From Desulfobulbaceae bacterium (GTDB lineage Bacteria > Desulfobacterota > Desulfobulbia > Desulfobulbales > SURF-16): a DNA stretch of 64,000 nucleotides. Where the stretch lies: contig JAHLLM010000017.1 of the NCBI GenBank assembly GCA_020444175.1, positions 40,547 to 104,546 on the forward strand, written 5' to 3'. Below the pieces are notes generated by a model. The model made no database searches, was not told the DNA's origin, and saw nothing but the letters and a program-made list of their open reading frames with translations. This document shows positions 45,881 through 54,947 of this stretch, piece by piece. Every line of letters starts with the position of its first letter. Within the stretch, counting starts at the first letter, position 1. The translations under genes were made by a program, and so were the position numbers.

Positions 45881-47413
45881 ATGATTCAAGATTGTAAAGC
45901 TAAACCTGAAAATCAACACCTCACAGGTTTCCGGAAATCCCTTTTGAACCCGGATGAGTTCACCGTCACCTTTGAACTGGTGCCGAGCCGGGGGGGCAGG
46001 AACAGACAACATGACCGCACTCTGGCCCTGGCCTGCGACCTGGCTCGGGACGGCAGAATTTCCGCCGTGAGCATTACGGATAATGCCGGAGGCCACCCTG
46101 CCCTGTCACCGGAGATCCTGGGCATGGAAATTCTTGAAACAGGTATGGATGTTATCAGCCATTTTTCCTGCAAGGACAAGAACCGTAATGAAATGGAGGG
46201 ACAGCTTTTTGGCTGGGACAGGCAGGGACTCAGCAATCTTCTCGTCATATCCGGCGATTATCCGCAACGGGGTTACTCAGGCCACCCAAAGCCCGTTTTT
46301 GATCTGGACAGCGTGCATGTGGTGGACATGCTCACCCTGATGAATAAAGGTCACTACATCAATCAATCCACCCATCCTACCTCATTTTTCAAGGGAGTTG
46401 CCGTCTCGCCCTTCAAACTGCACGAGGCAGAGCAGCTCATGCAGTACTACAAACTGCACAGAAAAATCGAGGCAGGTGCGGATTACGTTATCACCCAGCT
46501 TGGCTTTGACGCCAGAAAATACCATGAAGTGCTGCTCTACATGAAGCAGAACAAACTCCAGGTCCCTATTCTGGGCAGCGTCTTTATACCCACCCTGCCC
46601 CTGGTTGAAATAATGCACCAGGGTAAAGTTCCCGGATGCATTATTCCGGATGCGCTTTACCGAAAAATGAAGGAAGAGGTCTCACCATCCGACAACGGAA
46701 AGCAGGATAGGTTGCGCCGGGCAGCAAAACTCCTGGCCGTACTCAAGGGCATGGGCTATAACGGTGCCCATATCGGCGGTCCAGGCCTCAGCATGGCGGA
46801 CTTTGACTTCATGCTGCGAGCTGCGGGACGGTATGAATCACGCTGGCCGGAACTTGTCGCCCAGCTCAATTTCTGGCCAAAGAAAGGTTTCTATCTTTAC
46901 CGGAAAGACAGACAAACCGGCCTTAATCGACCAGAGGCACCCCCCCGCGCACATTTTAAATCCCTGCAGCCTCTCTATACCCTGGCAAAGTTCACCCACG
47001 ACATTGCTTTTGAGCCAAGGGGCCCGCTCTACAAAACAGCAAAAAAAGGTTGTCTTGCCCTGCATGCATCCCCTTTGAAACGTCCCTTTGCCGCCTTTGA
47101 ACATATTTCAAAATTTCTCCTGTTCGGCTGCCAGAATTGCGGAGACTGCACCCTGGCCACCCATGCCTACCTCTGTCCCCAGTCAGGATGCGCTAAATAC
47201 ATGTTGAACGGCCCGTGCGGCGGCAGCCGCGATGGCTGGTGCGAAGTATATCCGGGCAAAAAACGCTGTCTTTTTGTCACATCCTATGAACGGACCAGTA
47301 CCACAAACTCCCAGGCACAATTCAGCAAAGGCTTCGAACCACCCCGTAACTGGGAACTGAACAACTCTTCGTCATGGTTTAATTTCTATCAAGGTCTGGA
47401 CAACAGGAAATAG
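45881..47413 (+). CDS. Methylenetetrahydrofolate reductase with C-terminal Cys-rich (MTHFR_C) domain
   Basis: The protein is 510 aa. Residues about 25-330 form a MetF-like barrel (FTVTFELVPSRGG, ISAVSITDNAGG, LLVISGDYP, ADYVITQLGFDARKYHEVL, PILGSVFIPTLP). About 380-480 is a Cys-rich tail (CQNCGDCTLATHAYLCPQSGCAKYMLNGPCGG...WCEVYPGKKRC) of the MTHFR_C/MetV-like type, which may bind zinc or FeS. In acetogens and other anaerobes MetV is a separate protein that works with MetF; here both parts are in one chain. It interconverts methylene- and methyl-tetrahydrofolate in C1 metabolism. Single gene, with the MetF fusion 4 kb away. Confidence 0.9.
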   Translation: MIQDCKAKPENQHLTGFRKSLLNPDEFTVTFELVPSRGGRNRQHDRTLALACDLARDGRISAVSITDNAGGHPALSPEILGMEILETGMDVISHFSCKDKNRNEMEGQLFGWDRQGLSNLLVISGDYPQRGYSGHPKPVFDLDSVHVVDMLTLMNKGHYINQSTHPTSFFKGVAVSPFKLHEAEQLMQYYKLHRKIEAGADYVITQLGFDARKYHEVLLYMKQNKLQVPILGSVFIPTLPLVEIMHQGKVPGCIIPDALYRKMKEEVSPSDNGKQDRLRRAAKLLAVLKGMGYNGAHIGGPGLSMADFDFMLRAAGRYESRWPELVAQLNFWPKKGFYLYRKDRQTGLNRPEAPPRAHFKSLQPLYTLAKFTHDIAFEPRGPLYKTAKKGCLALHASPLKRPFAAFEHISKFLLFGCQNCGDCTLATHAYLCPQSGCAKYMLNGPCGGSRDGWCEVYPGKKRCLFVTSYERTSTTNSQAQFSKGFEPPRNWELNNSSSWFNFYQGLDNRK

Positions 47414-47623
47414 ATGTGCACGTGTTGGAATAGTTTTTGAACCTTGTTCCATCACCAGGCCAAGATTATCGAGCACTATTGCCTTTCCCGCTATCCTGAA
47501 GAGAGTTCACTTCGGCTTGAATTTTGCGCAAATACATTATACGGTTTCTTTACAAGAATATCTTTTTCCACAACCAACAATTAACAATTTATACCTGTAC
47601 TTCAGAAAGGAAACCAGAACTTC

Positions 47624-50350
47624 ATGTCATCCCTGGCAATCCCCCCTTCATACAGGTCCAATTTAAAAATATACACCCTCTTTCTCTTTGTCTTCTGGAC
47701 CTCCCTGATAGCTGTCCTCATTTCTCTGAATATTACCCGGCTCAAAACGGTTACGCAGGATATTGCCATTGCCCAGGCCCGCGCTCACTTTAACAAAGAC
47801 CAGGCCTTTCGCTACTGGGCCGCCTCCCATGGAGGCGTCTATGTTCCGATTGATGACTCCACTCCGCCCAGCCCCTATTTGAGCCACGTCAAGGACCGAG
47901 ACATCGTGACCCCTTCCGGGAAAAAACTGACCCTCATGAACCCGGCCTACATGGTTCGACAGCTGAATGAGCATTTCAGCTCCCTTTACGGCGTTGCCGG
48001 CCACATCACCAGTCTCAAGCTTTTGCGTCCGGAAAACAAAGCTGATGAGTGGGAACGCGCTGCCCTGAAGGCGTTTGAACAAGGAGAGACGGAACGTACC
48101 GAGTTTACCCAGATAAACGGCAAACCCTATCTGCGGTTGATCCAACCCATGATAACCAGGGAGGGTTGTCTTAAATGCCACGCCCATCAGGACTACAGGA
48201 TAAATGACATCAGGGGTGGTGTTTCCATATCCCTGCCCATGTCCGGTTTAGTTCAGAAAGAAAAGCAGACTATCCTCATTGAATCATTTTCCTTTATTGC
48301 TCTGTGGATCCTGGGCTCTACACTTATCTTCTTGGGTGGTCGGCGACTCTCGCGACTGGCAGAGCTGCGCTCCCAGGCTCAAGCAGAGATCGAAAAAAAT
48401 GAAAGCCGTTTCCGAACAATGATCGATTACTCCTATGACTGGGAAACATGGATACGTCCAGATGGTTCCTATGAATATGTCTCCCCTTCCTGTGAACGCA
48501 TAACAGGATACCCGGCGTCTCAATTTATCGATGACTCGACGTTTCTCAGTCAGATCATTGACCCGGATCATCAGGAAGAATACAAACTTCACCGCCTGCG
48601 CCACATAAACAGCCGTGAAGGCTGCGCAGAAATTTATTTTCAAATTGTTTGCCGGGATGGCACAAGGCGCTGGATATGGCATCAATGTCATCCTGTCTTT
48701 AACTCACAGGGAAAATGGATTGGACGCCGGACAACAAACAGAGATATAACCGAACTTAAAGAAATGCAGGAAACCCTGAAGATTAATGAAGAAAGGCTGA
48801 CATTAGCCCTGCATGGTGCCGGCCTTGGTCTCTGGGACTGGAATATCACCACAGGAGAAATGATCATAAATGAACGCTGGGCTGCAATGCTTGGCTACGA
48901 ACTGAATGAAATCCCCCTGCATCACCATGGCTGGCAAGAGCTTGTCCACCCTGACGAAAAGGATAGGGTCATGGCAGAACTGCAAGAACATCTTGACGGC
49001 AGAACAGAGATATATGAATCAGAGCACAGGTTAAAAAATAAATCAGGCGACTGGGTCTGGGTGCTGTCCAAAGGCCGGGTAATTCAGCGAGACGAAAAAG
49101 GGAAACCATTACGGGCCGCAGGAACCCATCTTGACATTACCGACCGCAAATTCCACGAACAGGCGGAGCTTGAAACTGCCAGAACCCGCGAACAGATAAA
49201 ACATCTCGAAAGCATGAAAACCATGGCAGGAGCCATTGCCCATCGGTTTAACAACGCCATGATGGTGGTGGAAGGCAACCTGGACCTCATGCTGCTTTCC
49301 CTGCCCAAGGACTCCCCTGAAAGAGAAATGGCGACCCATGCCCTGCAATCCGCCCAGGGAGCATCACAGGTAGGCTCAATGATGCTCACTTATGTTGGTC
49401 AACGCCACAAACATATACAGCTGGTTAACTTTGCCGATATTGTCAAGGAATCTGTTACTGGGCTGCGGGCGCTGTTTTCACCACTGATTCATCTGCATTT
49501 TGACCTTCCTTCAGCTCCAGTGTTCTGCAATGTTGACAGGCAACAGATAAAAGAGGTGGTAAACGATATCATAACGAACGCCGTGGAGTCGCTGGACGGC
49601 AAGGAGGGGAGCATAGAAATCACATTCGGCTCTGATTTTTATGAAACAAAATCTCTGCCCATCCCGTTTCACGAGGAAAAATCAAAACGCCACCTCTATA
49701 TTTACTGTCAGGTGAAAGATTCAGGCCATGGGATAAAACAGGAGGATATTCCGCGTATTTTTGAACCTTTTTTTACCACAAAATTTGTTGGGCGCGGTCT
49801 TGGACTGGCTCTGGCTGCCGGAATCATGCAGATAAATCATGGAGCCCTCACCATTGAGAGCAGTTCTGAATCAGGAACCACAGTCAGAATACTTCTGCCG
49901 GAGATATCATCTCCGCAGCAGAAACCGCTCCGCATAGCTCCAGCAAAGACAATGCGGGATGCCAATTTCTCCGGCAACATACTCCTCGTGGATGACGAAG
50001 AGCTTGTCCTCAATGTTGGCAAGAACATTCTCAAGTCTCTCGGCTTTACGGTTCACACGGCGACGAACGGCATTAAGGCCCTTGAACAGGTCCGGATCTC
50101 TGGTAACGATCTTTGCGCCATTGTCATGGATGTTTCCATGCCTCATATGGATGGCATCGAGGCCTTAGGCGAGATACGAAAAATAAACACTGAAATACCT
50201 ATCCTCCTGAGCAGTGGTTACTCTCTGGAAGATTTATCCCTAAACGATGAAACCTTGAAAAAAACCAACGGCTTTTTAGAAAAACCATTCCAAGTGACAA
50301 CTCTGAAAAGAAGCTTAAGGGAACTGCTTGGCAAAAAACGTGAAGGGTAA
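47624..50350 (+). CDS. Membrane hybrid histidine kinase with CXXCH haem-type sensor domain
   Basis: The protein is 908 aa. TM1 (IYTLFLFVFWTSLIAVLISL), then a periplasmic Tll0287/DUF3365-like domain (about 45-210) containing MVRQLNEHFSSLYGVAGHITSL and the c-haem motif CLKCH (about 182). TM2 is at about 214-236. Then come PAS1 (about 255-375) and PAS2 (about 385-510), HisKA with AGAIAHRFNNAMM (His about 540), HATPase (DSGHGIKQEDI, GRGLGLALAAG), and a receiver (ILLVDDEEL...IVMDVSMPHMDG...LEKPF). It is probably a redox or small-molecule sensor facing the periplasm. The phospho-acceptor region reads AHRFNN instead of the common AHDFNN. Confidence 0.93.
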   Translation: MSSLAIPPSYRSNLKIYTLFLFVFWTSLIAVLISLNITRLKTVTQDIAIAQARAHFNKDQAFRYWAASHGGVYVPIDDSTPPSPYLSHVKDRDIVTPSGKKLTLMNPAYMVRQLNEHFSSLYGVAGHITSLKLLRPENKADEWERAALKAFEQGETERTEFTQINGKPYLRLIQPMITREGCLKCHAHQDYRINDIRGGVSISLPMSGLVQKEKQTILIESFSFIALWILGSTLIFLGGRRLSRLAELRSQAQAEIEKNESRFRTMIDYSYDWETWIRPDGSYEYVSPSCERITGYPASQFIDDSTFLSQIIDPDHQEEYKLHRLRHINSREGCAEIYFQIVCRDGTRRWIWHQCHPVFNSQGKWIGRRTTNRDITELKEMQETLKINEERLTLALHGAGLGLWDWNITTGEMIINERWAAMLGYELNEIPLHHHGWQELVHPDEKDRVMAELQEHLDGRTEIYESEHRLKNKSGDWVWVLSKGRVIQRDEKGKPLRAAGTHLDITDRKFHEQAELETARTREQIKHLESMKTMAGAIAHRFNNAMMVVEGNLDLMLLSLPKDSPEREMATHALQSAQGASQVGSMMLTYVGQRHKHIQLVNFADIVKESVTGLRALFSPLIHLHFDLPSAPVFCNVDRQQIKEVVNDIITNAVESLDGKEGSIEITFGSDFYETKSLPIPFHEEKSKRHLYIYCQVKDSGHGIKQEDIPRIFEPFFTTKFVGRGLGLALAAGIMQINHGALTIESSSESGTTVRILLPEISSPQQKPLRIAPAKTMRDANFSGNILLVDDEELVLNVGKNILKSLGFTVHTATNGIKALEQVRISGNDLCAIVMDVSMPHMDGIEALGEIRKINTEIPILLSSGYSLEDLSLNDETLKKTNGFLEKPFQVTTLKRSLRELLGKKREG

Positions 50351-50360
50351 AGAGTGAGGG

Positions 50361-50399
50361 CTGAGGACTGAGGACTGAGGACTGAGGACTGAGGACTGA
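50361..50399. repeat. Heptanucleotide tandem repeat (CTGAGGA)5.6
   Basis: CTGAGGA repeats five and a half times right after the kinase stop. A scrap of the same heptad in reverse occurs near 34126-34143 between hypE and hypD. Confidence 0.85.
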
Positions 50400-50400
50400 A

Positions 50401-50431
50401 GCGTAGAGCAAGGTGTTGCCTCGCTCAACGC
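50401..50431. terminator. Hairpin between convergent genes
   Basis: GCGTAGAGCAAGG and CCTCGCTCAACGC pair with two mismatches across 5 nt between the kinase and the small lipoprotein gene. There is no T-tract, so any terminator role is uncertain. Confidence 0.4.
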
Positions 50432-50449
50432 TTCTGACCACCCGAAGGG

Positions 50450-50611
50450 CTATTTTGTTGCTTCGTGGATTTTATCTTTTGCGGTATCAAAGGCCTTATC
50501 AATCTCTTTTCCCGCCTTTTCAGCAGTTCCGTCATTATTGTCGCAGGCACAGACAGTAATACCCATGACGCCAATCATACATAGCATTATTATTTTCCTT
50601 AAAAACGCCAT
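50450..50611 (-). CDS. Small lipoprotein (53 aa)
   Basis: The protein starts MAFLRKIIMLCMIGVMGITV and continues CACDNNDGTAEKAG. SD AAGGAG lies 6 nt before the ATG. A hydrophobic signal ends at Cys (about 22-24; TVCAC is a loose lipobox). The mature peptide is short, charged and helical (EKAGKEIDKAFDTAKDKI), resembling entericidin/YjbD-type small lipoproteins and plant LEA-like repeats in style only. Function unknown. It was read directly from the sequence because it is below a 60-residue cut-off. Confidence 0.75.
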   Translation of the reverse strand: MAFLRKIIMLCMIGVMGITVCACDNNDGTAEKAGKEIDKAFDTAKDKIHEATK

Positions 50612-50691
50612 ATTAATCTCCTTTCAAATTTTCTCAGTTACACATCCAATGGATATTAGACATTCTTTTCTCAACAAATTATGATAAATCC

Positions 50692-51048
50692 ATGTTCAGC
50701 CATATGCTAAAAACACTGACCGCAGGTCAGCTTCCGGAACCCCGGGAACTCGAAAAAAGATTAAGCATTGCCCTGGTAAAAAAAATGGGCATCCTTAAAC
50801 AACCTTATCTTATTCGGCCCCAGGATCCAAAAATCAACCCTCCGGCCGAGCATCTTCTTTGGGCTGCCGTTCTGCTTGAAGACAATGAAAAATTCAGTCT
50901 GGCCGCGGATATTTTATATACGGAAAAGCTGGAATCAGGGATAATTTGCAACCAGCAGGAACTCGTGTCGGAGCAACTTGACGCCCTGCTGCTTGTCTCA
51001 GAAAACAGAGAAATCCTAAAGAAAATGAACAGAATCGTGAAAAATTAA
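50692..51048 (+). CDS. Hypothetical protein, 118 aa
   Basis: No family recognised. The composition and codon pattern look coding; the sequence is helix-rich (ELEKRLSIALVKKMG, AEHLLWAAVLLEDNEKFSLA). No signal peptide or membrane helix. No clear SD before the ATG at 50692. The second Met is at residue 5, so the start may shift by 12 nt. It ends 4 nt before the converging response regulator stop. Confidence 0.5.
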   Translation: MFSHMLKTLTAGQLPEPRELEKRLSIALVKKMGILKQPYLIRPQDPKINPPAEHLLWAAVLLEDNEKFSLAADILYTEKLESGIICNQQELVSEQLDALLLVSENREILKKMNRIVKN

Positions 51049-51052
51049 CCCC

Positions 51053-51625
51053 TCACATCTCCCCGGCCTTATCAAGTTTTGCAGAACATTTCCCACATCT
51101 GGCCACCTCGATTTTAATTCCGGTTTTTTTCTTCAGATATTCGTCAAGTCCAATCCAGTTTCCTTTGCCAGGCTCCATCCCGCTATCGTCACGTATCTTT
51201 TTACACACAGCGCAGACAGGCAGGATATTTTCGTAGTAATTGACTTTTTTCCGCAATTCCTCTCTTTTTAAGGCCCGCTGGGCACGCAGGATCAACTCTT
51301 CACTGTCGCAGGGCTTAATCAGATAATCGTCAGCCCCGAGACGCAAGGCGTCAATTGCAGAAGTGAGATCGGCATAACCGGTCAGCAAACAAACCGCCAT
51401 AAATGGATTCATTTTGCGAGCCTTTTCCAAAAGCTCAATACCACCCATTCCTTCCATGATCAAATCGGTGATAAGGAGGTTGTATGGTTTCTTCGCCATA
51501 CACCGCAGAGCCTCTTCACCACTTTCGACGGTATCGACATCATAGTCGTGATGGGAAAGATCGGTGCGCAGGGTTTCAAGAATAATTCTTTCGTCATCGA
51601 CGAGCAGCACACTTTTTTGCTCCAT
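51053..51625 (-). CDS. Response regulator with Cys-rich C-terminal domain
   Basis: The protein is 190 aa. The receiver is at about 1-118: SVLLVDDERIILETL, LLITDLIMEGMGG (phospho-Asp about 55), CLLTGYAD, LIKPCD. The tail (about 130-188) has VCAVCKKIRDDSG, WIGLDEYLKKKTG and ARCGKCSAKLDK, the CxxC...CxxC pattern of a small family of receiver-linked domains (C-x-x-C-K-K-I-R-D), likely zinc binding. There is no DNA-binding domain. Its ATG shares 1 nt with the stop of the upstream Hcy-methyltransferase/MTHFR gene (TAATG), so it is translated from that message. Confidence 0.92.
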   Translation of the reverse strand: MEQKSVLLVDDERIILETLRTDLSHHDYDVDTVESGEEALRCMAKKPYNLLITDLIMEGMGGIELLEKARKMNPFMAVCLLTGYADLTSAIDALRLGADDYLIKPCDSEELILRAQRALKREELRKKVNYYENILPVCAVCKKIRDDSGMEPGKGNWIGLDEYLKKKTGIKIEVARCGKCSAKLDKAGEM

Positions 51626-53526
51626 TATCCTCCTCCCCTGGCTACCGCGCGACCGCTCCCCTGCCAGCCGGCTTCACGTATCTGACACAAAAATTTTTCA
51701 GCAATCTCCCATTTATTGAGGGGACTGATGAGATAAAGCCCGTCCACAAATGGAGCAAGATCGGCAACAAGCTGCTCGGTAATTTCCATGGCCGCCTTAC
51801 GCTGATCAGCCACCTCATCATAGCGCCTCAGTTTTTTGCGGATCTCTTCAGGAATAGAGATACCCGGCACCTCATTATGGAGAAATTCAGCATTCCGTGC
51901 AGAAATAAGCGGGAAAATACCTGGAAAAATCAAAACATTAAGATGGTTTGTCTGCTCAACCATGGCCTCAACAACATTCTTATCAAAAAGCGGCTGGGTC
52001 ATGACAAAATGAGCACCTTGAGCAGCCTTGCGCTCAAGCCGGGTAATCTGCATGGTCGGATTGGAAGGACGAAAGCTGAATGCAGCCCCTATGGAAAAAT
52101 TAGTCGGTTTCTTAATTGATTTGCCCGCCATATTCATGCCCTGGTTAAACTGGCTGATCATGCGGATAAGTCCAAGTGAATTTACATCAAAGACACCGCT
52201 TACTCCGGGCTGATCGGTCGAGCTTGCAGAATCGCCTGTTACGGCAAGGATGGCTTCGAGCCCGAGAATGTGGGCAGCCATAATATGGGATTGCAGACCA
52301 AGGGCATTCTGGTCCCGGCAGGTTTGATGGAGGATGACCTGTACACCCGCCTCCTCCCTGATGCGATGGGCCAGGGCAATATTCCCGGCCCGCAGTATGG
52401 CAAGAGGATTTTCGCCAAGGGTAACGGCATCAACTCCACTTTCAGTCAGAGATTTGGCTCCGGCCAGAACATTATCAATATCAAGATGGGTGGGAGGATC
52501 CAACTCCACAAGAACCGGGAGTCGACCGGCCGGGAGATTGTCGAGAAAGCTTCCTCTGCCGCTTTTTTTAACCGCTGTTGGCGCAGTTGGCGCCTCTTGA
52601 GGAGCAGCAGCCACCGTTTTTGCAGTTCCCACAGACTTTTTATGCCTGAGTTTCAGGGTTTTTCTGAATTCATGGATATGGGCCGGCGTGGTGCCGCAAC
52701 AACCGCCGATGAGATGAACTCCCATTTTCAGCATTTCAGCTGCACGACGCGCCATATAGGAGGGCTGAGCCGGGTAGACCATGCGGTGCCCCATGACTTC
52801 CGGAAGACCTGCATTGGAAAATGCCGAAAGAGGCACATTCTCTTCAACAAGAGGAGCAAGGCGGCTGATGGCCGTATACATGGAATCAACCCCCCTGCCA
52901 CAGTTTGCCCCAACCACAGTGGCGCCGGCGGCAAGCGCCGCCTTTGCGCAGGTCAAAGCATCAACTCCCCTGGCAGTGAGTCCCTGGGCGGGATAAAGCA
53001 TCTGGGCCACTATCGGCAGATTACTACCCACCTTCTGCGCCGTTGCAAGAGCCAGCAGCATTTCCTCAAGGTGGGTAAAAGTTTCGAGCATGAGCAGATC
53101 AACTCCACCGTCAACAAGTGCCTTTATCTGCACACCAAAGGCAGCCTTCAGATCCTCTTCGTTGATGTCTCCGGAAATCAGGGGAAACTCCACGCCGGTC
53201 GGGCCGACGGAGCCTGCAACATAGACGTCGTGCCCGGCAGCCTTGACGGCGATGCGGGCTCCGGCCTTATTAATTTCCGCCACCTGATCTTCCTTACCCA
53301 TTTCCTGCAATTTGAAAACATTGGCGCCAAAGGTATTGGTTTCGATCAACTGGCTTCCGGCCCGGATATACTCTTCATGAACCGAATAGATCAAATCCGG
53401 ATTGTTCAGATTGAGCAGATCGATATTTTTCCCGAAATCAATACCCTTTTCATAGAGATAGGTACCAAAAGCGCCATCTCCCAGGATGACATGTTCCTTG
53501 ATATAGTCGGCAAAATTCGTTTTCAT
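51625..53526 (-). CDS. Bifunctional homocysteine S-methyltransferase / methylenetetrahydrofolate reductase
   Basis: The protein is 633 aa. Residues about 1-295 are a Zn-dependent homocysteine methyltransferase (ILGDGAFGTYLYEKG, ETNTFGANVFKL, VGANCGRG, LIGGCCGTTPAHI, supplying three Zn-binding Cys). A poly-Ala/Pro linker is at about 300-325. About 330-625 is a MetF-like barrel (PVLVELDPPTHLDIDNVLAGA, ILHQTCRDQNALGLQSHIM, ILAVTGD, FSIGAAFSFRP, GAHFVMTQPLFD). It would make methyl-THF and use a methyl group to form methionine. This fusion is known in Bacteroidetes, Firmicutes and deltaproteobacteria. It is transcribed with the response regulator. Confidence 0.95.
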   Translation of the reverse strand: MKTNFADYIKEHVILGDGAFGTYLYEKGIDFGKNIDLLNLNNPDLIYSVHEEYIRAGSQLIETNTFGANVFKLQEMGKEDQVAEINKAGARIAVKAAGHDVYVAGSVGPTGVEFPLISGDINEEDLKAAFGVQIKALVDGGVDLLMLETFTHLEEMLLALATAQKVGSNLPIVAQMLYPAQGLTARGVDALTCAKAALAAGATVVGANCGRGVDSMYTAISRLAPLVEENVPLSAFSNAGLPEVMGHRMVYPAQPSYMARRAAEMLKMGVHLIGGCCGTTPAHIHEFRKTLKLRHKKSVGTAKTVAAAPQEAPTAPTAVKKSGRGSFLDNLPAGRLPVLVELDPPTHLDIDNVLAGAKSLTESGVDAVTLGENPLAILRAGNIALAHRIREEAGVQVILHQTCRDQNALGLQSHIMAAHILGLEAILAVTGDSASSTDQPGVSGVFDVNSLGLIRMISQFNQGMNMAGKSIKKPTNFSIGAAFSFRPSNPTMQITRLERKAAQGAHFVMTQPLFDKNVVEAMVEQTNHLNVLIFPGIFPLISARNAEFLHNEVPGISIPEEIRKKLRRYDEVADQRKAAMEITEQLVADLAPFVDGLYLISPLNKWEIAEKFLCQIREAGWQGSGRAVARGGG

Positions 53527-53932
53527 AAACCAAACCTGGTAGTATTCATTATTTAGACTTTATTTGTATCTACTCAGCGAGGGCTCGAAATGGACCTCAA
53601 CTCCAGACCGTAACTGTTCAAATCTGAGGCACATCTGATACAGTTACCTTTATTTAAAGGTGAGGTTGCTCACCACGGTTTCCGGATATCATTGTTGCAT
53701 TTCCACAAATTCATTCTCACTTTATCAGAGAAAAGACTTATAGTAAATAAAGTGTAACCTGCAGGATGAACTAAATTATCATTACCCACATCCTGCCGCC
53801 ACTCTCAGGTGGCACAGGGACAAAAAACCAACCGTGCCCTCGGCGCAACATAACAGTTCCCCCAAATTTGAGGAGTGTTTTTACCTGCTACCCTTCGACC
53901 CAAAACTTAGCCCAATAAGCAGGAGGTAGAAA
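53527..53932. other. 406-bp divergent intergenic region
   Basis: It contains the hairpin GTAACTGT / ACAGTTAC with an inner pairing (53610-53647). I compared the minus strand with the SAM-I core (GAGGGA, GATGAAAC) and found no match. The last 40 nt precede the AmrS gene with SD AGCAGGAGG. No ORF. Confidence 0.45.
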
Positions 53933-54946
53933 ATGAAAAAAGCCCAGTTTTTCCACCAGGGAAAAGAAAATGACGTTTATTGCGATCTCTGCAACCACCG
54001 CTGCCATATAAAACAGGGGAAACGCGGTTTATGCGGCGTGCGCGAAAACAGGGAGGGAACCCTCTACTCCCTTGTTTATGGACGGCTGGTATCCGAATCC
54101 ATAGACCCCATCGAAAAAAAACCAATGTTCCACCTGCTCCCCACTTCAAAATCCTATTCCATTTCCACAGTGGGTTGCAATTTCCGGTGCCTTCACTGCC
54201 AGAATTACCAAATCTCCCAATATCCACACAGCCATGCGGGAGATATCCCGGGCAACCTCCGTACACCAGCGGAGGTGGTTGATGAAGCTCTCGGGACAGG
54301 ATGCCGGAGTATCAGTTACACCTATGTGGAACCAACTATTTTTTACGAATTCGCCTATGAATGCGCTGTTCTGGCCCGCGAAAAAAATATTAAAAACGTC
54401 TTTGTCAGCAACGGCTATATGACGCCCGAGGTGACGCGTCATCTTTCCCCCTTTCTTGACGGCATTAATATTGACGTCAAAGCATTTACCGATACATTTT
54501 ACAAAAAAGTCTGCAAAGCCCGTCTGCAGCCGGTCCTTGATACCGTACGCCTCATGCGCGAACTTGATGTATGGGTGGAGGTTACCACCCTGATTATCCC
54601 TGGCTGGAATGATTCGCCAAAAGAGTTGCGCTCTATCGCTGAATTTATTAAAGAAATTGATCCAGCCATACCCTGGCATGTGACAGGTTTTTATCCAACC
54701 TTCCAGATGACCGACCGGGAACCCACCCCGACGAGTACTCTTCGCATGGCCCGCGATATCGGCCTTGAAACAGGACTCCGTTTTGTCTATGAAGGGAACA
54801 GACCAGGGGAAGGCGGCGAAAACACCTATTGTCCCTCCTGCGGCACCGAGCTTATAAGCCGCTTTGGATTTTCCATCCGCCGCAACGCATTAACCGACGG
54901 CAGGTGCGGCACATGCAGGGAGGAAATTGAAGGGATCTGGAGTTGA
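53933..54946 (+). CDS. amrS: Radical SAM protein, AmmeMemoRadiSam (AmrS)-type
   Basis: The protein is 337 aa. An N-terminal Cys/His-rich module (VYCDLCNHRCHIKQGKRG, LCGVRENREG) is followed by the SAM-binding [4Fe-4S] motif CNFRCLHC (CxxxCxxC, about 82-89) in VGCNFRCLHCQNYQIS, then FVSNGYMT, NIDVKAFTD and a C-terminal CPSCG / CGTCRE pair. This is the PFL-activating-enzyme-like group usually called AmrS in AmmeMemoRadiSam systems. The other two parts of that system (AMMECR1 and Memo) are not in the window. First gene of a tightly spaced six-gene operon; its reaction is not established. Confidence 0.9.
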   Translation: MKKAQFFHQGKENDVYCDLCNHRCHIKQGKRGLCGVRENREGTLYSLVYGRLVSESIDPIEKKPMFHLLPTSKSYSISTVGCNFRCLHCQNYQISQYPHSHAGDIPGNLRTPAEVVDEALGTGCRSISYTYVEPTIFYEFAYECAVLAREKNIKNVFVSNGYMTPEVTRHLSPFLDGINIDVKAFTDTFYKKVCKARLQPVLDTVRLMRELDVWVEVTTLIIPGWNDSPKELRSIAEFIKEIDPAIPWHVTGFYPTFQMTDREPTPTSTLRMARDIGLETGLRFVYEGNRPGEGGENTYCPSCGTELISRFGFSIRRNALTDGRCGTCREEIEGIWS

Positions 54947-54947
54947 T

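Noticed and set aside
53527..53932. Possible SAM or cobalamin riboswitch before the methionine-synthesis fusion
   Set aside because: Core motifs of SAM-I and B12 aptamers were not found on the minus strand; only a simple hairpin is present.
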